Assembly: GCF_030010555.1 (NCBI RefSeq) | Contig: NZ_JASCQP010000025.1 | Span: forward strand, 1-64,000 | Source of the DNA: Halomonas rhizosphaerae | GTDB lineage: Bacteria; Pseudomonadota; Gammaproteobacteria; Pseudomonadales; Halomonadaceae | Length of the DNA stretch: 64,000 nt | Direction of reading: 5' to 3' | Part shown: positions 16,544 to 24,141 of the stretch, piece by piece | Layout: each line of letters begins with the position of its first letter | How positions within the stretch are numbered: the stretch's first letter is position 1 | The notes under the pieces: model-generated | What the model was told of the DNA's origin: nothing | Seen by the model: the letters and a program-made list of their open reading frames with translations, nothing else | Database searches by the model: none | Program-made: the position numbers and the translations under genes

Positions 16544-16601
16544 AGCAGCCAAGCAAGCCAAGCAGCCAAGCGGCCAAGGGCCCAAGCAAACCAAGGGGCC
16601 A
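16544..16601. repeat. Degenerate 8-bp array
   Basis: Imperfect units related to GCGGCCAA (GCAGCCAA, GCAAGCCAA, GCAGCCAA, GCGGCCAA, GGGCCCAA) between psrA and lexA. It looks like an older, decaying version of the arrays around pilC. Confidence 0.75.
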
Positions 16602-16726
16602 GGTACAGCTCTCGGCCTTGGTGATTCGTTCGGGAGATAATATCGACGCCGTAACGGGCGGTGCCATCATCCTGCTCGGCGCTTGGGCGCTCGGCGCTTC
16701 GAGCTTTTACTGGACAGAAAGACATG

Positions 16727-16742
16727 CTGTATACTTGACCAG
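16727..16742. promoter_or_regulatory. LexA (SOS) box
   Basis: CTGTATACTTGACCAG fits CTGT-N8-ACAG with one mismatch. It overlaps a -10-like TATACT and lies 50 bases before lexA, as expected for autorepression. Confidence 0.75.
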
Positions 16743-16792
16743 ACGCGTGGCGAGGCGATCGCCACCCCCTGGTTACCGACCCTGGAGGTTCC

Positions 16793-17446
16793 ATGAGTCG
16801 CTCACTCACGGCCCGGCAGCAGAACGTGCTCGATTTCATCGTCAAGACCATGAACGAGCTGGGCTACCCGCCGACCCGGGCGGAGATCTCCCGGGCGCTG
16901 GGCTTCAAGTCCGCCAACGCCGCCGAGGAGCACCTGCGCGCCCTGGAGCGCAAGGGGGCGATCAAGGTGATCCGCGGCACCTCCCGGGGCATCCGCTTGC
17001 CCGCCCAGGAGCCTGAGGCCGCCAACGACGAGGGGCTGGACGAGCCGGCCCAGGGCCTGCCGATCATCGGCGAGGTGGCCGCCGGCAGCCCGATCCTCGC
17101 CGCCGAGCACATCGACCGCTACTGCCCGCTGCCCCCTGAGTACTTCACCCCGCGGGCCGACTACCTGCTGCGGGTGCGCGGCCTCTCCATGAAGGATGCC
17201 GGCATCCTCGAGGGCGACCTGCTGGCGGTGCACCGCACCGAGCGCATCCGCGACGGCCAGATCGTGGTGGCGCGCCTGGAGGACGAGGTCACCGTCAAGC
17301 GCTTCCATCGCCAGGGTCATGTGGTCACCCTGGAGGCCGAGAATCCCGACTTCGCGCCCATCGAGGTGGACCTGCGCCATGACCCGCTGGAGATCGAGGG
17401 CATCGGCGTGGGCGTGATCCGGGGCGGCAGCGGCCAGGCGCTCTGA
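16793..17446 (+). CDS. lexA: SOS repressor LexA
   Basis: A 217-residue repressor that self-cleaves when RecA filaments form. It has the N-terminal winged helix ([26 protein letters not shown]), the cleavage bond A97-G98 in EVAAGSPIL, and catalytic S132 (GLSMKD) and K169 (EVTVKRF). A LexA box lies upstream, and dinB follows after 24 bases, so the pair is an SOS operon. Length is slightly above the E. coli protein because of a longer linker. Confidence 0.98.
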   Translation: MSRSLTARQQNVLDFIVKTMNELGYPPTRAEISRALGFKSANAAEEHLRALERKGAIKVIRGTSRGIRLPAQEPEAANDEGLDEPAQGLPIIGEVAAGSPILAAEHIDRYCPLPPEYFTPRADYLLRVRGLSMKDAGILEGDLLAVHRTERIRDGQIVVARLEDEVTVKRFHRQGHVVTLEAENPDFAPIEVDLRHDPLEIEGIGVGVIRGGSGQAL

Positions 17447-17470
17447 TCGGCGCCGGCTGCCCATGGTCAC

Positions 17471-18529
17471 ATGACGGAGCGCGTCCGCAAGATCCTCCAC
17501 GCCGACTGCGACTGCTTCTTCGCCGCGGTGGAGATGCGCGACAACCCCGACCTGCGCGACATCCCGCTGGCCATCGGCGGCTCGCGGGAGCAGCGCGGGG
17601 TGATCGCCACCTGCAACTACCCTGCCCGTACCTACGGCATCCACTCCGCCATGCCCACCGCCCGGGCGCTGCGCCTCTGCCCTCACCTGACGCTGATGCG
17701 CGGCCAGTTCGAGAAGTATCGCGAGGTGTCGCGGCAGATCCAGGCGGTGTTCCACGAACTCACCCCGCTGGTGGAGCCGCTGTCGCTGGACGAGGCCTTC
17801 CTGGACGTCACCGAGGTCGAGGGCTTTCGCGGCAGCGCCACCTGGATGGCGCGCTGGCTCAAGGAGGAGTGCTATCGGCGCACCGGCATCACCGTCTCGG
17901 TGGGCGCGGCCCCGTCGAAGTTCCTGGCCAAGATCGCCAGCGACTGGGAGAAGCCCGACGGCCTGACGGTGATCCCGCCGGAGCAGGTCGATGCCTTCGT
18001 GCGCGAGCTGCCGGTCAAGAAGCTCCACGGCGTGGGGCCGGCCACCGGCGCCAAGCTCGACGCCATGGGCATCCGCACCTGCGCGGAGCTGCGTGAGCTT
18101 CCCATCGAGCGCCTGCTGGACGAGTTCGGCAAGTTCGGGCGCCGGCTCTACGAGCTATCGCGCGGCATCGACGACCGCCCGGTGCGGGTCGAGCGCGAGC
18201 GCAAGTCGGTAAGCGTGGAGACCACCTTCGACCACGACCTGCCCGACCTCGCGACCGCCAGTGCCGCCCTCGCCCCGCTCTGCGACAAGCTGCAGGGCCG
18301 CCTGGAGCGCCACGGCCACCCGCCGATGGCCGGGCTCTTCGTCAAGGTGCGCTTCGACGACTTCAGCCTCACCACCCTGGAGAGCCGTGGCCTCATTCCC
18401 GATGCCGAGAGCTACACTCGCCTGCTGGAACAGGCCTGGGCCCGTGCCCGACGCCCGGTGCGCCTGCTCGGCGTCGGGGTGCGCCTGGTGCCTGAGGAGG
18501 CACGGCAGCAGCTGGACCTGCCGATCTAG
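17471..18529 (+). CDS. dinB: DNA polymerase IV (DinB)
   Basis: A 352-residue Y-family translesion polymerase. Motifs: HADCDCFFAAVE with the first catalytic aspartate (D12), the steric and triphosphate region CNYPARTYGI, and SLDEAFLDVT (D107, E108). The thumb (LHGVGPATGAKL) and little-finger domains follow. The C-terminus QQLDLPI resembles a beta-clamp binding motif (QLxLF-like). It copies past minor-groove lesions under SOS control. Starts 24 bases after lexA. Confidence 0.97.
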   Translation: MTERVRKILHADCDCFFAAVEMRDNPDLRDIPLAIGGSREQRGVIATCNYPARTYGIHSAMPTARALRLCPHLTLMRGQFEKYREVSRQIQAVFHELTPLVEPLSLDEAFLDVTEVEGFRGSATWMARWLKEECYRRTGITVSVGAAPSKFLAKIASDWEKPDGLTVIPPEQVDAFVRELPVKKLHGVGPATGAKLDAMGIRTCAELRELPIERLLDEFGKFGRRLYELSRGIDDRPVRVERERKSVSVETTFDHDLPDLATASAALAPLCDKLQGRLERHGHPPMAGLFVKVRFDDFSLTTLESRGLIPDAESYTRLLEQAWARARRPVRLLGVGVRLVPEEARQQLDLPI

Positions 18530-18532
18530 ACC

Positions 18533-18759
18533 TTGTGGGAGCCGTGCTTGCACGGCGATGTGCGGCCGCCTAAATGCTACCTCGCTTTTGTAGGAGCCGT
18601 GCTTGCACGGCGATTCAGTGCTCTCAGCCTTTCGCGGTGCAAGCACCGCTCCTACTGATGACCTGAACCTGGTGTAGGAGCCGTCGGTTCGACGCATCGA
18701 CTCGCACGGCGATTGTATGCCGATATCCGCTTTTCGCGATGCGAGCATCGCTCCTACAA
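18533..18759. repeat. REP cluster upstream of the RAYT gene
   Basis: Five REP units: one at 18533-18560, a facing pair at about 18588-18655 (GTAGGAGCCGTGCTTGCACG and GCGGTGCAAGCACCGCTCCT), and a second facing pair at 18673-18759 with the longer CGTCGGTTCGACGC variant. Together with 19275-19415 they bracket the RAYT gene. Confidence 0.85.
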
Positions 18760-18826
18760 GGGGAATGTCACAGAAGCCCAGCTGAGATCTAGACTGAAAA
18801 TCACGGCAATCGAGGGATCCACATGC

Positions 18827-19264
18827 ATGCACCAGCTCCACAGCCATGATCTTCGAAAGGGCCGCAGGTCCATTCCCGGGTACTGTTACCTGCTGACAAT
18901 TGTCACCCAGGATCGGAAACCTCATTTCAGCAACGCGATCAGGGCGAGCCTGGCCTGCCGCTACCTGTATTGCGATGCGGTTCACCGGCATGTGGATACC
19001 CTGAGTTTTGTGCTGATGCCTGACCACCTGCACTGGCTGATTCAGCTCAAGGGGTCTTCGATTTCTACCGCGGTAAAGCTCTACAAGGCCAAGGTAGCCC
19101 GAGATATCGGCGAAGCCGTGTGGCAGCGCGGTTTTCATGACCATGCCCTGAGGAAGGAAGAGGACCTGAAGTCGGTTGCCCGCTATATCGTGGCCAACCC
19201 CCTTCGGGCAGGCCTGGTGGACAACATCATGGACTACCCATACTGGAATGCGGCGTGGCTGTAG
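18827..19264 (+). CDS. REP-associated tyrosine transposase (RAYT)
   Basis: A 145-residue Y1-transposase-family protein, IS200-like, single domain. The HUH-type metal motif is LMPDHLHWLIQL, and the C-terminal helix holds the nucleophile region (ARYIVANPLRAGLV), as in TnpA-REP proteins. These enzymes bind and nick REP hairpins and are thought to spread them. The start ATG at 18827 has GAGGGA upstream. The gene is flanked on both sides by REP pairs of one family that is also found at six or more other sites in the window, the standard sign of a REPtron. The longer open frame upstream runs through REP DNA and is not coding. Confidence 0.9.
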   Translation: MHQLHSHDLRKGRRSIPGYCYLLTIVTQDRKPHFSNAIRASLACRYLYCDAVHRHVDTLSFVLMPDHLHWLIQLKGSSISTAVKLYKAKVARDIGEAVWQRGFHDHALRKEEDLKSVARYIVANPLRAGLVDNIMDYPYWNAAWL

Positions 19265-19274
19265 GGAGGTGGAT

Positions 19275-19415
19275 GCGGGAGCCGTCGGTTCGACGCTTCG
19301 ACTTGCACGGCGATTCATTGCTCTCAGCCTTTCGCGGTGCAAGCACCGCTCCTACAGATTCGGAGCACTACACCTTTCGCGGCGCAAGTAGAAGCGTCGA
19401 ACCGTCCGCTCCTAC
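19275..19415. repeat. REP cluster downstream of the RAYT gene
   Basis: GGGAGCCGTCGGTTCGACGC with an inverted GCGGTGCAAGCACCGCTCCT, then a further variant ending GTCCGCTCCTAC. It mirrors the upstream cluster. A lone inverted 8-bp unit (TTGGCCGC) follows at about 19430-19440. Confidence 0.85.
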
Positions 19416-19445
19416 GCAAAGCGGCGTGCTTGGCCGCTTGGCTGC

Positions 19446-20117
19446 TCACTTCGTATCGATATACCGATGATCATTGAAGGTGGCGACCCAGCCGGGGTGG
19501 TAAACCAGCAGAATGCTCATCAGCATGCCGGTGATGAAGGCCTCGCTCGGCATGAGCAGCGGCAGGAAGCGGGCGTACTCCAGCGCCTGGCGCAGTGATT
19601 CGGCATCGGAGGCGCCGAGCGCCATCAGCCCCACGGCGGCAAGGCCCGCCGCCAGGGTGGCGAGCGCCGAGCCGAAGAAGCCGCAGACGAACAGGAAGAC
19701 CATCAGGTTGTCGGGCAGGCGACGGTCGACCAGTCGCCAGACGATGCCCATCACCAGCGCCGGCACCACCCCGGTGACCAGCACGTTCACCCCCAGCAGC
19801 GACCACTCGATGCGCCCCAAGAGCACCATGGCGATATTGATCGCGGTGATCGAGAGCAGCGCCAGCGGCGCCTTGAAGACCAGGGTCAGCAAGGCGGTGA
19901 ACATCAGGTGAAGGGTCAGCCAGTCCACCGCCTGGGCGCGCAGCTGCCAGAGCAGCATCACCATCACGGTGGCGGCGAGCCAACGGTGCTGCAGGGCATG
20001 GTCCTCGAGCAGCGCGACCCACGGCCGGCGGCTCAGCGCCAGGCCGACGACGACCAGCGAGACCAGGCCGCAGAGCCACAGCAGCCAGGGAGCGAGAACC
20101 GGCTCGGCAATCGTCAT
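19446..20117 (-). CDS. ECF-type permease-like membrane protein (COG3235/CbiM family)
   Basis: A 223-residue integral membrane protein with about six or seven helices. Features such as HLMFTALLTLVFKAPLALLS, GVVPALVMGI and the C-terminal PSEAFITGMLMSILLVYHPG with FNDHRYI place it with the energy-coupling-factor permease-like group of CbiM, often annotated as an ECF ABC transporter permease. Substrate unknown; cobalt, nickel or a vitamin is possible. No ATPase or CbiQ-like partner is nearby. Its ATG overlaps the stop of a 22-codon leader ORF (ATGA), and the DNA upstream is a copy of the purU start region. Confidence 0.7.
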   Translation of the reverse strand: MTIAEPVLAPWLLWLCGLVSLVVVGLALSRRPWVALLEDHALQHRWLAATVMVMLLWQLRAQAVDWLTLHLMFTALLTLVFKAPLALLSITAINIAMVLLGRIEWSLLGVNVLVTGVVPALVMGIVWRLVDRRLPDNLMVFLFVCGFFGSALATLAAGLAAVGLMALGASDAESLRQALEYARFLPLLMPSEAFITGMLMSILLVYHPGWVATFNDHRYIDTK

Positions 20118-20182
20118 GGGGTCACTCCGTCAGGCAAGGACCAGCGGCAGGCAGCTGTGGTGGGACGGTAGTCGGGTAACAT
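20114..20182 (-). CDS. Putative 22-residue leader peptide ORF
   Basis: Reads MLPDYRPTTAACRWSLPDGV then TP and stops with TGA overlapping the permease ATG (ATGA). Its start codon lies in the 71-bp duplicated purU start region, so it inherits that gene's translation signals. Translational coupling to the permease is likely if it is expressed. It may instead be a fortuitous frame. Confidence 0.4.
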   Translation of the reverse strand: MLPDYRPTTAACRWSLPDGVTP

Positions 20183-20249
20183 CGGATGATCCCGGGTTGC
20201 GGCTAAGACTGGGGGCGACAGTGTAGCCAAAACAGGGGCTTCGGGCACG
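20179..20249. repeat. 71-bp direct repeat, copy 1
   Basis: Matches 21917-21987 at 67 of 71 positions, the differences clustering in five bases (TAAGA here, GGTGG there). It sits before the ECF permease and its leader ORF. Confidence 0.9.
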
Positions 20250-20324
20250 CCCGGGCCTGCGCCGTGGACGTGACGAGGAGAGTCATCAAGGGAGACCATC
20301 CTGGTTGGCGGCAAGAGGTAGCGG

Positions 20325-20356
20325 GGTGTACACCACAATACGGCTGGCCGTATAAT
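20325..20356 (+). promoter_or_regulatory. hicAB promoter with two palindromes
   Basis: -35-like TGTACA (20327-20332), 18-base spacer and a perfect -10 TATAAT (20351-20356). Two palindromes overlap it: GGTGTACACC (20325-20334) and ATACGGC-TG-GCCGTAT (20338-20353). They are good candidates for the HicB operator, since HicB proteins with a DNA-binding tail repress their own promoter. Confidence 0.65.
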
Positions 20357-20384
20357 TTGGGCTACAATGCAGCGGGAGAAAGCG

Positions 20385-20567
20385 GTGAAAAGCAGCGAAC
20401 TCATCAAAGAGCTGGAAGCTGCTGGCTGGGTGCTGGATCGAATACGGGGCAGCCACCACGTTTTCAAACATCCCAAGAGGCCCGGTGCCCTTCCTGTCCC
20501 ACACCCGAAGAAAGACTTGCCGAAAGGCACTGTCCACCAGATTCGCAAACAGGCGGGGCTTTCCTGA
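20385..20567 (+). CDS. hicA: HicA-type toxin (mRNA interferase)
   Basis: A 60-residue double-stranded-RNA-binding-fold toxin. The conserved G-S-H-H motif is present in DRIRGSHHVFKHP; the histidine is needed for mRNA cleavage. KSSELIKELEAAGW opens the protein as in the family. The GTG start at 20385 is chosen because GGGAG lies 6-7 bases upstream and the family begins here; an upstream ATG at 20367 adds six residues. It is followed by hicB after 17 bases, and the pair has its own promoter with operator palindromes. Confidence 0.92.
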   Translation: MKSSELIKELEAAGWVLDRIRGSHHVFKHPKRPGALPVPHPKKDLPKGTVHQIRKQAGLS

Positions 20568-20584
20568 CCCTGCGGAGGCACACG

Positions 20585-20989
20585 ATGCAATATCCCATCG
20601 CTATCGAGTGGGGAGACGAGAACACCGCTACAGGCATCGTTTTCCCCGACATTCCCGGCGCCATCAGTGCCGGGGATACCCCGGAGGAAGCCTACGATAA
20701 TGCCGTCGAGGCCGCGCATATTGTGCTTCAAGAGATGGTGGCTCGCGGCGAGCCCGTCCCCAAACCGGGCAGAATCGACGAACACCGCCGGAATCCGGAC
20801 TTCGAGGGCTGGGGCTGGGGGATGATCGATATCGACCTGACCCCGTACCTGGGAAAAGCCGAGAAGGTCACCGTCACCTTGCCAGGCACGGTGCTCCGGC
20901 AGATTGACGAGTACGTGACGCTGCATGGCGTAAAAAGCCGGTCAACGTTCCTGAGCAACGCCGCTCTGGAGAAGCTGCGTCACTTATAG
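20585..20989 (+). CDS. hicB: HicB-type antitoxin
   Basis: A 134-residue antitoxin. The N-terminal HicB fold (MQYPIAIEWGDENTATGIVF, then DIPGAISAGDTPEEAYDNAV) blocks HicA. The C-terminal part (VTVTLPGTVLRQIDEYVTLH, SRSTFLSNAALEKL) is a ribbon-helix-helix domain that would bind the upstream palindromes. Order toxin-antitoxin is normal for hic loci. The module lies between the two copies of the 71-bp repeat, together with purU. Confidence 0.93.
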   Translation: MQYPIAIEWGDENTATGIVFPDIPGAISAGDTPEEAYDNAVEAAHIVLQEMVARGEPVPKPGRIDEHRRNPDFEGWGWGMIDIDLTPYLGKAEKVTVTLPGTVLRQIDEYVTLHGVKSRSTFLSNAALEKLRHL

Positions 20990-21014
20990 CGAACGAGCGC
21001 CCTACCGATAGAGA

Positions 21015-21046
21015 GATCGCCCGCGTCGACCGCGACGCGGGCGATC
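21015..21046. terminator. Bidirectional hairpin between hicB and purU
   Basis: A perfect 14-bp stem: GATCGCCCGCGTCG (21015-21028) and its complement at 21033-21046 with a 4-base loop. It lies between convergent genes; there is no clear T tract on either side. Confidence 0.6.
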
Positions 21047-21065
21047 GCAACGTCACGAGATCACC

Positions 21066-21920
21066 TCACGCAAAGACAACGGTCTTGTTGCCGTGGATGA
21101 GCACGCGGTCCTCCAGGTGCCAGCGAAGGCCGCGGGCCAGCACCGCCTTCTCCACGTCGCGCCCGAAGCGCACCAGGTCGCTGGGCGTGTGGCAGTGGCT
21201 GACCCGATGGATGTCCTGCTCGATGATCGGCCCGGCATCGAGCTCCTCGGTGACGTAATGGCAGGTGGCCCCGATCAGCTTCACGCCGCGCTGGTGCGCC
21301 TGGTGGTAGGGCCTGGCCCCGGCAAACGACGGCAGGAAGCTGTGATGGATGTTGATCATCCGGCCCTGGAAGCGCTCGCAGAGCGCGGGCGGCATGATCT
21401 GCATGTAGCGCGCCAGCACCACGCAGTCGGCGCGGGCGTCGTCGACCAGCCGTTGTACCTCGGCGAAGGCGGCCGGCTTGTCGTCGGCCTTGACCGGTAC
21501 ATGGTGGTAGGTGATGCCGTGCCACTCCACCAGGCCGCGCATGTCCTCGTGGTTGGAGATCACGCAGGCGATGTCGCAATCGAGCTCCCCCGCCGTCCAG
21601 CGATAGAGCAGGTCCACCAGGCAGTGGGTCTCCCGCGACACCATCAGCACCACCCGACGCCGCTGGCGAGTATCGGTGAGCGCCCAGGTCATCTCGAACT
21701 CGTCGGCGATCGGCGCAAAGGCCTCGCGCAGCGTCTCCGGCGGCATGCCCACGGAGTCGGCCAGGATCTCATAGCGCATGAAGAAGCGCCCGGCCTCCAG
21801 GTCGGAGTGCTGGCTGGCCTCGGTGATCGAGCCACCGTGCCCGGCGATGAAGTTGGAGACCCTGGCGACGATGCCCAGGCGGTCGGGACAGGAAACCACC
21901 AGGCGGTAGTAGTGTGACAT
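21066..21920 (-). CDS. purU: Formyltetrahydrofolate deformylase PurU
   Basis: A 284-residue enzyme that hydrolyses 10-formyl-THF to formate and THF, supplying formate for purine synthesis and balancing one-carbon pools. It has an N-terminal ACT domain (YYRLVVSCPDRLGIVARVSNFI) and a C-terminal formyltransferase fold with INIHHSFLPSFAGARPYHQA (catalytic histidine) and TEELDAGPIIEQD (catalytic aspartate). The start at 21920 gives the usual length. Its start region (21917-21987) is duplicated upstream of the ECF permease. Confidence 0.96.
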   Translation of the reverse strand: MSHYYRLVVSCPDRLGIVARVSNFIAGHGGSITEASQHSDLEAGRFFMRYEILADSVGMPPETLREAFAPIADEFEMTWALTDTRQRRRVVLMVSRETHCLVDLLYRWTAGELDCDIACVISNHEDMRGLVEWHGITYHHVPVKADDKPAAFAEVQRLVDDARADCVVLARYMQIMPPALCERFQGRMINIHHSFLPSFAGARPYHQAHQRGVKLIGATCHYVTEELDAGPIIEQDIHRVSHCHTPSDLVRFGRDVEKAVLARGLRWHLEDRVLIHGNKTVVFA

Positions 21921-21987
21921 CGGATGATCCCGGGTTGCGGCGGTGGCTGGGGGCGACAGTGTAGCCAAAACAGGGGCTTCGGGCACG
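21917..21987. repeat. 71-bp direct repeat, copy 2 (purU start region)
   Basis: Covers the purU start codon and about 68 bases upstream. Same orientation as copy 1 at 20179-20249, 1.74 kb apart, enclosing hicAB and purU. Confidence 0.9.
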
Positions 21988-22151
21988 TGCGGGACGGACT
22001 CGAACACCCATCTGGTTCCCGTCCAGTTCCCCTGCCCGGCCTGCCGCCTCCAGCCGTGGCACCAGCCAGTCCACCATGGGCTGGCCATCGACAGGTATGC
22101 CGACACGACCTATAGTAGTTACAGGTATTACCTTTTGCTACGGAGGTCGGC

Positions 22152-22430
22152 ATGGCAAAACCAACATCCATCAAACTCGACGACGATCTGAAAAAGCGGG
22201 TGCAGCGTCTCGCCGACGCCCGTCAGCGCTCGGCACACTGGCTCATGCGTGAGGCCATCGAGCAGTATGTGGAGCAAGAGGAAAGACGAGAGACGTTCAG
22301 GCAGGACACGCTCAACGCTTGGGAGGAATACCAAGCGACTGGGCTGCATGCGACCGCTGACGAAGTGGAGCAGTGGCTGGTCAGTTGGGGGAAGGATGAT
22401 GAGGCGTCGGCCCCAAGATGCCACACGTGA
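22152..22430 (+). CDS. RHH antitoxin, CopG/ParD type
   Basis: A 92-residue antitoxin. The first 45 residues (TSIKLDDDLKKRVQRLADARQ, then RSAHWLMREAIEQYVEQEE) form a ribbon-helix-helix DNA-binding domain, and the acidic tail would wrap the toxin. The gene has a GGAGGT ribosome site and overlaps the ParE-like toxin gene by 13 bases, the usual order and layout. The AT-rich stretch at about 22110-22140, with partial inverted symmetry, is the likely autoregulated promoter. Confidence 0.88.
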   Translation: MAKPTSIKLDDDLKKRVQRLADARQRSAHWLMREAIEQYVEQEERRETFRQDTLNAWEEYQATGLHATADEVEQWLVSWGKDDEASAPRCHT

Positions 22431-22708
22431 TCTTTTCCCCGGCGGCAGTCCGGGATCTGGAGCGACTGCGTGAGTTCCTACGGCCGAAGAATCCAGCAGC
22501 AGCCGAGAGAGCCGCCAAGGCGATCATCCAGGGCCTCCAGGAGCTTGGAAGATTCCCACATATCGGCCGCCCGATTGATGATCTGCCCGAGGAATACCGG
22601 GATTGGCTGATTGATTTTGGTGATAGCGGTTACATCCCACGGTACCGTCTCGATGGGGAAACAGTGGTGGTACTGGCCATCCGTCACCAGAGAGAAGCCG
22701 GCTTCTAA
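22418..22708 (+). CDS. ParE/RelE-type toxin
   Basis: A 96-residue RelE/ParE superfamily toxin. PHVIFSPAAVRDLERLREFL, FPHIGRPIDDLPEEYRDWLI and the ending YRLDGETVVVLAIRHQREAGF are typical of the ParE branch, which poisons gyrase, rather than RelE mRNA cleavage, though this is inferred from motif shape only. Starts inside the antitoxin gene. Confidence 0.87.
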   Translation: MPHVIFSPAAVRDLERLREFLRPKNPAAAERAAKAIIQGLQELGRFPHIGRPIDDLPEEYRDWLIDFGDSGYIPRYRLDGETVVVLAIRHQREAGF

Positions 22709-23094
22709 CGGGTAGCAATCATTAGCGTGCCTACTCACCGCTACAATCTCGCGTGATTCCCAAACGGTCTTTAGTAAGCAGCAAGCGCCTCAGCGAGGTC
22801 CACCTCAATGTCCGCCGTCAGGCGCTCGGCCTCGACAAAGGTCTTGGTCTTGACGGGTCGGATACGGTTTGGGCGATTTATCAGGCCCTTCTCCAAGAAC
22901 GTTAGGAAGGTGCCCTCTGTGGTGTCCAAAGTGCTGCGGTTATTCTATGAATCCAGGCTTGACATACCTATGTGGCAGGGTATTCAGCCACGGCATGGCT
23001 ACCAACATGAGATCATCATTTAAAGAATGTATGGTCCGCCCCAGAGACGCACTGCTCTCCTTTTCCATCTCTGTTTCACGAGGCACTGCGGCCG
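22709..23094. other. Gap holding an antitoxin relic
   Basis: About 385 bases between the ParE-like toxin and the LysR gene. Apart from the PrlF-type relic on the minus strand, nothing else is recognised. Confidence 0.5.
22771..22944 (-). pseudogene. PrlF-type antitoxin relic
   Basis: The frame ends in TAA at 22771-22773 and is blocked upstream by TAG at 22945-22947. It reads TFLTFLEKGLINRPNRIRPV and then ERLTADIEVDLAEALAAY, which resembles the C-terminal half of PrlF (SohA) antitoxins, partner of YhaV-type toxins. The N-terminal DNA-binding half and any yhaV-like gene are absent. Confidence 0.55.
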
Positions 23095-24030
23095 ATGCTC
23101 AACACTCGCGCGCTGTCCTACCTGAGCGAAGTGATTCGTCGCGGCTCACTGCGCAAGGCGGCCACCTACCTCGGCATCGATGTCTCGGCGATCAGCCGGC
23201 AGATTCGCTACCTCGAGGAAGAGCTCGACACCCGGCTGCTGGAACGCCATGCCGGTGGCATCAAGGTGACCGAGGCGGGGCGCATGCTGGTTGATCATTA
23301 CCATAGCCAGCAGGCGGCAGAGGACGCCGTGATCTCCCGCCTGTCGGCGCTGCAGGGCCTGGTCAGCGGCCAGGTCCGGATCGCGGTGGGCGAAGGCTTC
23401 ATCGCCGACCTGATCTCCGCTCCCCTGCAATCCTTCATGACCACCTACCCGGGGATCGAGCTGGAGGTGGTGATGGCCGGGGTCAACGAGGCCATGGCAC
23501 TGGTCAAGGATCGCGAGGTCGAGCTCGCCCTCCTCTATGCGCCCCCCGTCGACCCGCAGCTGACCTGCCATGTCGAGACGCGCCAGCCACTGGACCTGAT
23601 CGTCCCCACCGACCATGAACTGGCCCACTGCCCGCGGCCGGTCGCCCTGCAGGACCTGGTGCGCTGGTCGATCGGCCTGATGGATAACCCCTTCGGCATG
23701 CGCCAGATGGTCAATGCCGTGGCCCACCAGGAGCGCATCTTCCTGCAGGCGCGCCTGCACACCAACTCGGTGGCCGTATTGAAGAATTTCGTGCGTTCGG
23801 GCATCGGGGTGACCTTCATGCCCGAGTTGACCGTGGCCGAGGAGATCCAGCAAGGGGATATCACCGTCCTCCCCATGGCCTATCCTGTGCTCAGCGATGC
23901 CCGGGCCCAGATCGTGAGCCTCACCGGCCGCGAGCTCACGGTGGCCTCGAAGGCCTGTCTGGAACACCTCTGCCGGGGGATGCGCTTTTTCAATGCCGAT
24001 GCACCGCGCCTGCTCAGCGCCAAGTGTTGA
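23095..24030 (+). CDS. LysR-family transcriptional regulator
   Basis: A 311-residue LysR-type regulator: winged helix (SLRKAATYLGIDVSAISRQI, then RYLEEELDTRLLER) and a substrate-binding domain (residues 90-295). It lies directly upstream of, and in the same direction as, the TRAP genes, so it probably controls their promoter in response to the transported substrate or a product. Two GTT-N9-AAC motifs overlap its stop codon and the space before dctP. Target and ligand unknown. Confidence 0.9.
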   Translation: MLNTRALSYLSEVIRRGSLRKAATYLGIDVSAISRQIRYLEEELDTRLLERHAGGIKVTEAGRMLVDHYHSQQAAEDAVISRLSALQGLVSGQVRIAVGEGFIADLISAPLQSFMTTYPGIELEVVMAGVNEAMALVKDREVELALLYAPPVDPQLTCHVETRQPLDLIVPTDHELAHCPRPVALQDLVRWSIGLMDNPFGMRQMVNAVAHQERIFLQARLHTNSVAVLKNFVRSGIGVTFMPELTVAEEIQQGDITVLPMAYPVLSDARAQIVSLTGRELTVASKACLEHLCRGMRFFNADAPRLLSAKC

Positions 24031-24065
24031 CGTAAAAGCAACGCTTTAGGGTTTGATTAGTCAAC
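24026..24065. promoter_or_regulatory. Candidate LysR operators before dctP
   Basis: GTTGACGTAAAAGCAAC (24026-24042, contains a T-N11-A motif) and GTTTGATTAGTCAAC (24051-24065) share the form GTT...AAC and are spaced about two helix turns apart. TTGATT and TAGTCT downstream could be -35 and -10 for dctP. Confidence 0.45.
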
Positions 24066-24141
24066 GCAGCAACGCCTAGTCTGCCCATATACCGGCCAAC
24101 AGGCCGGCCGTTCCGCCAACAACAACGCCCGGAGTCCAAGC

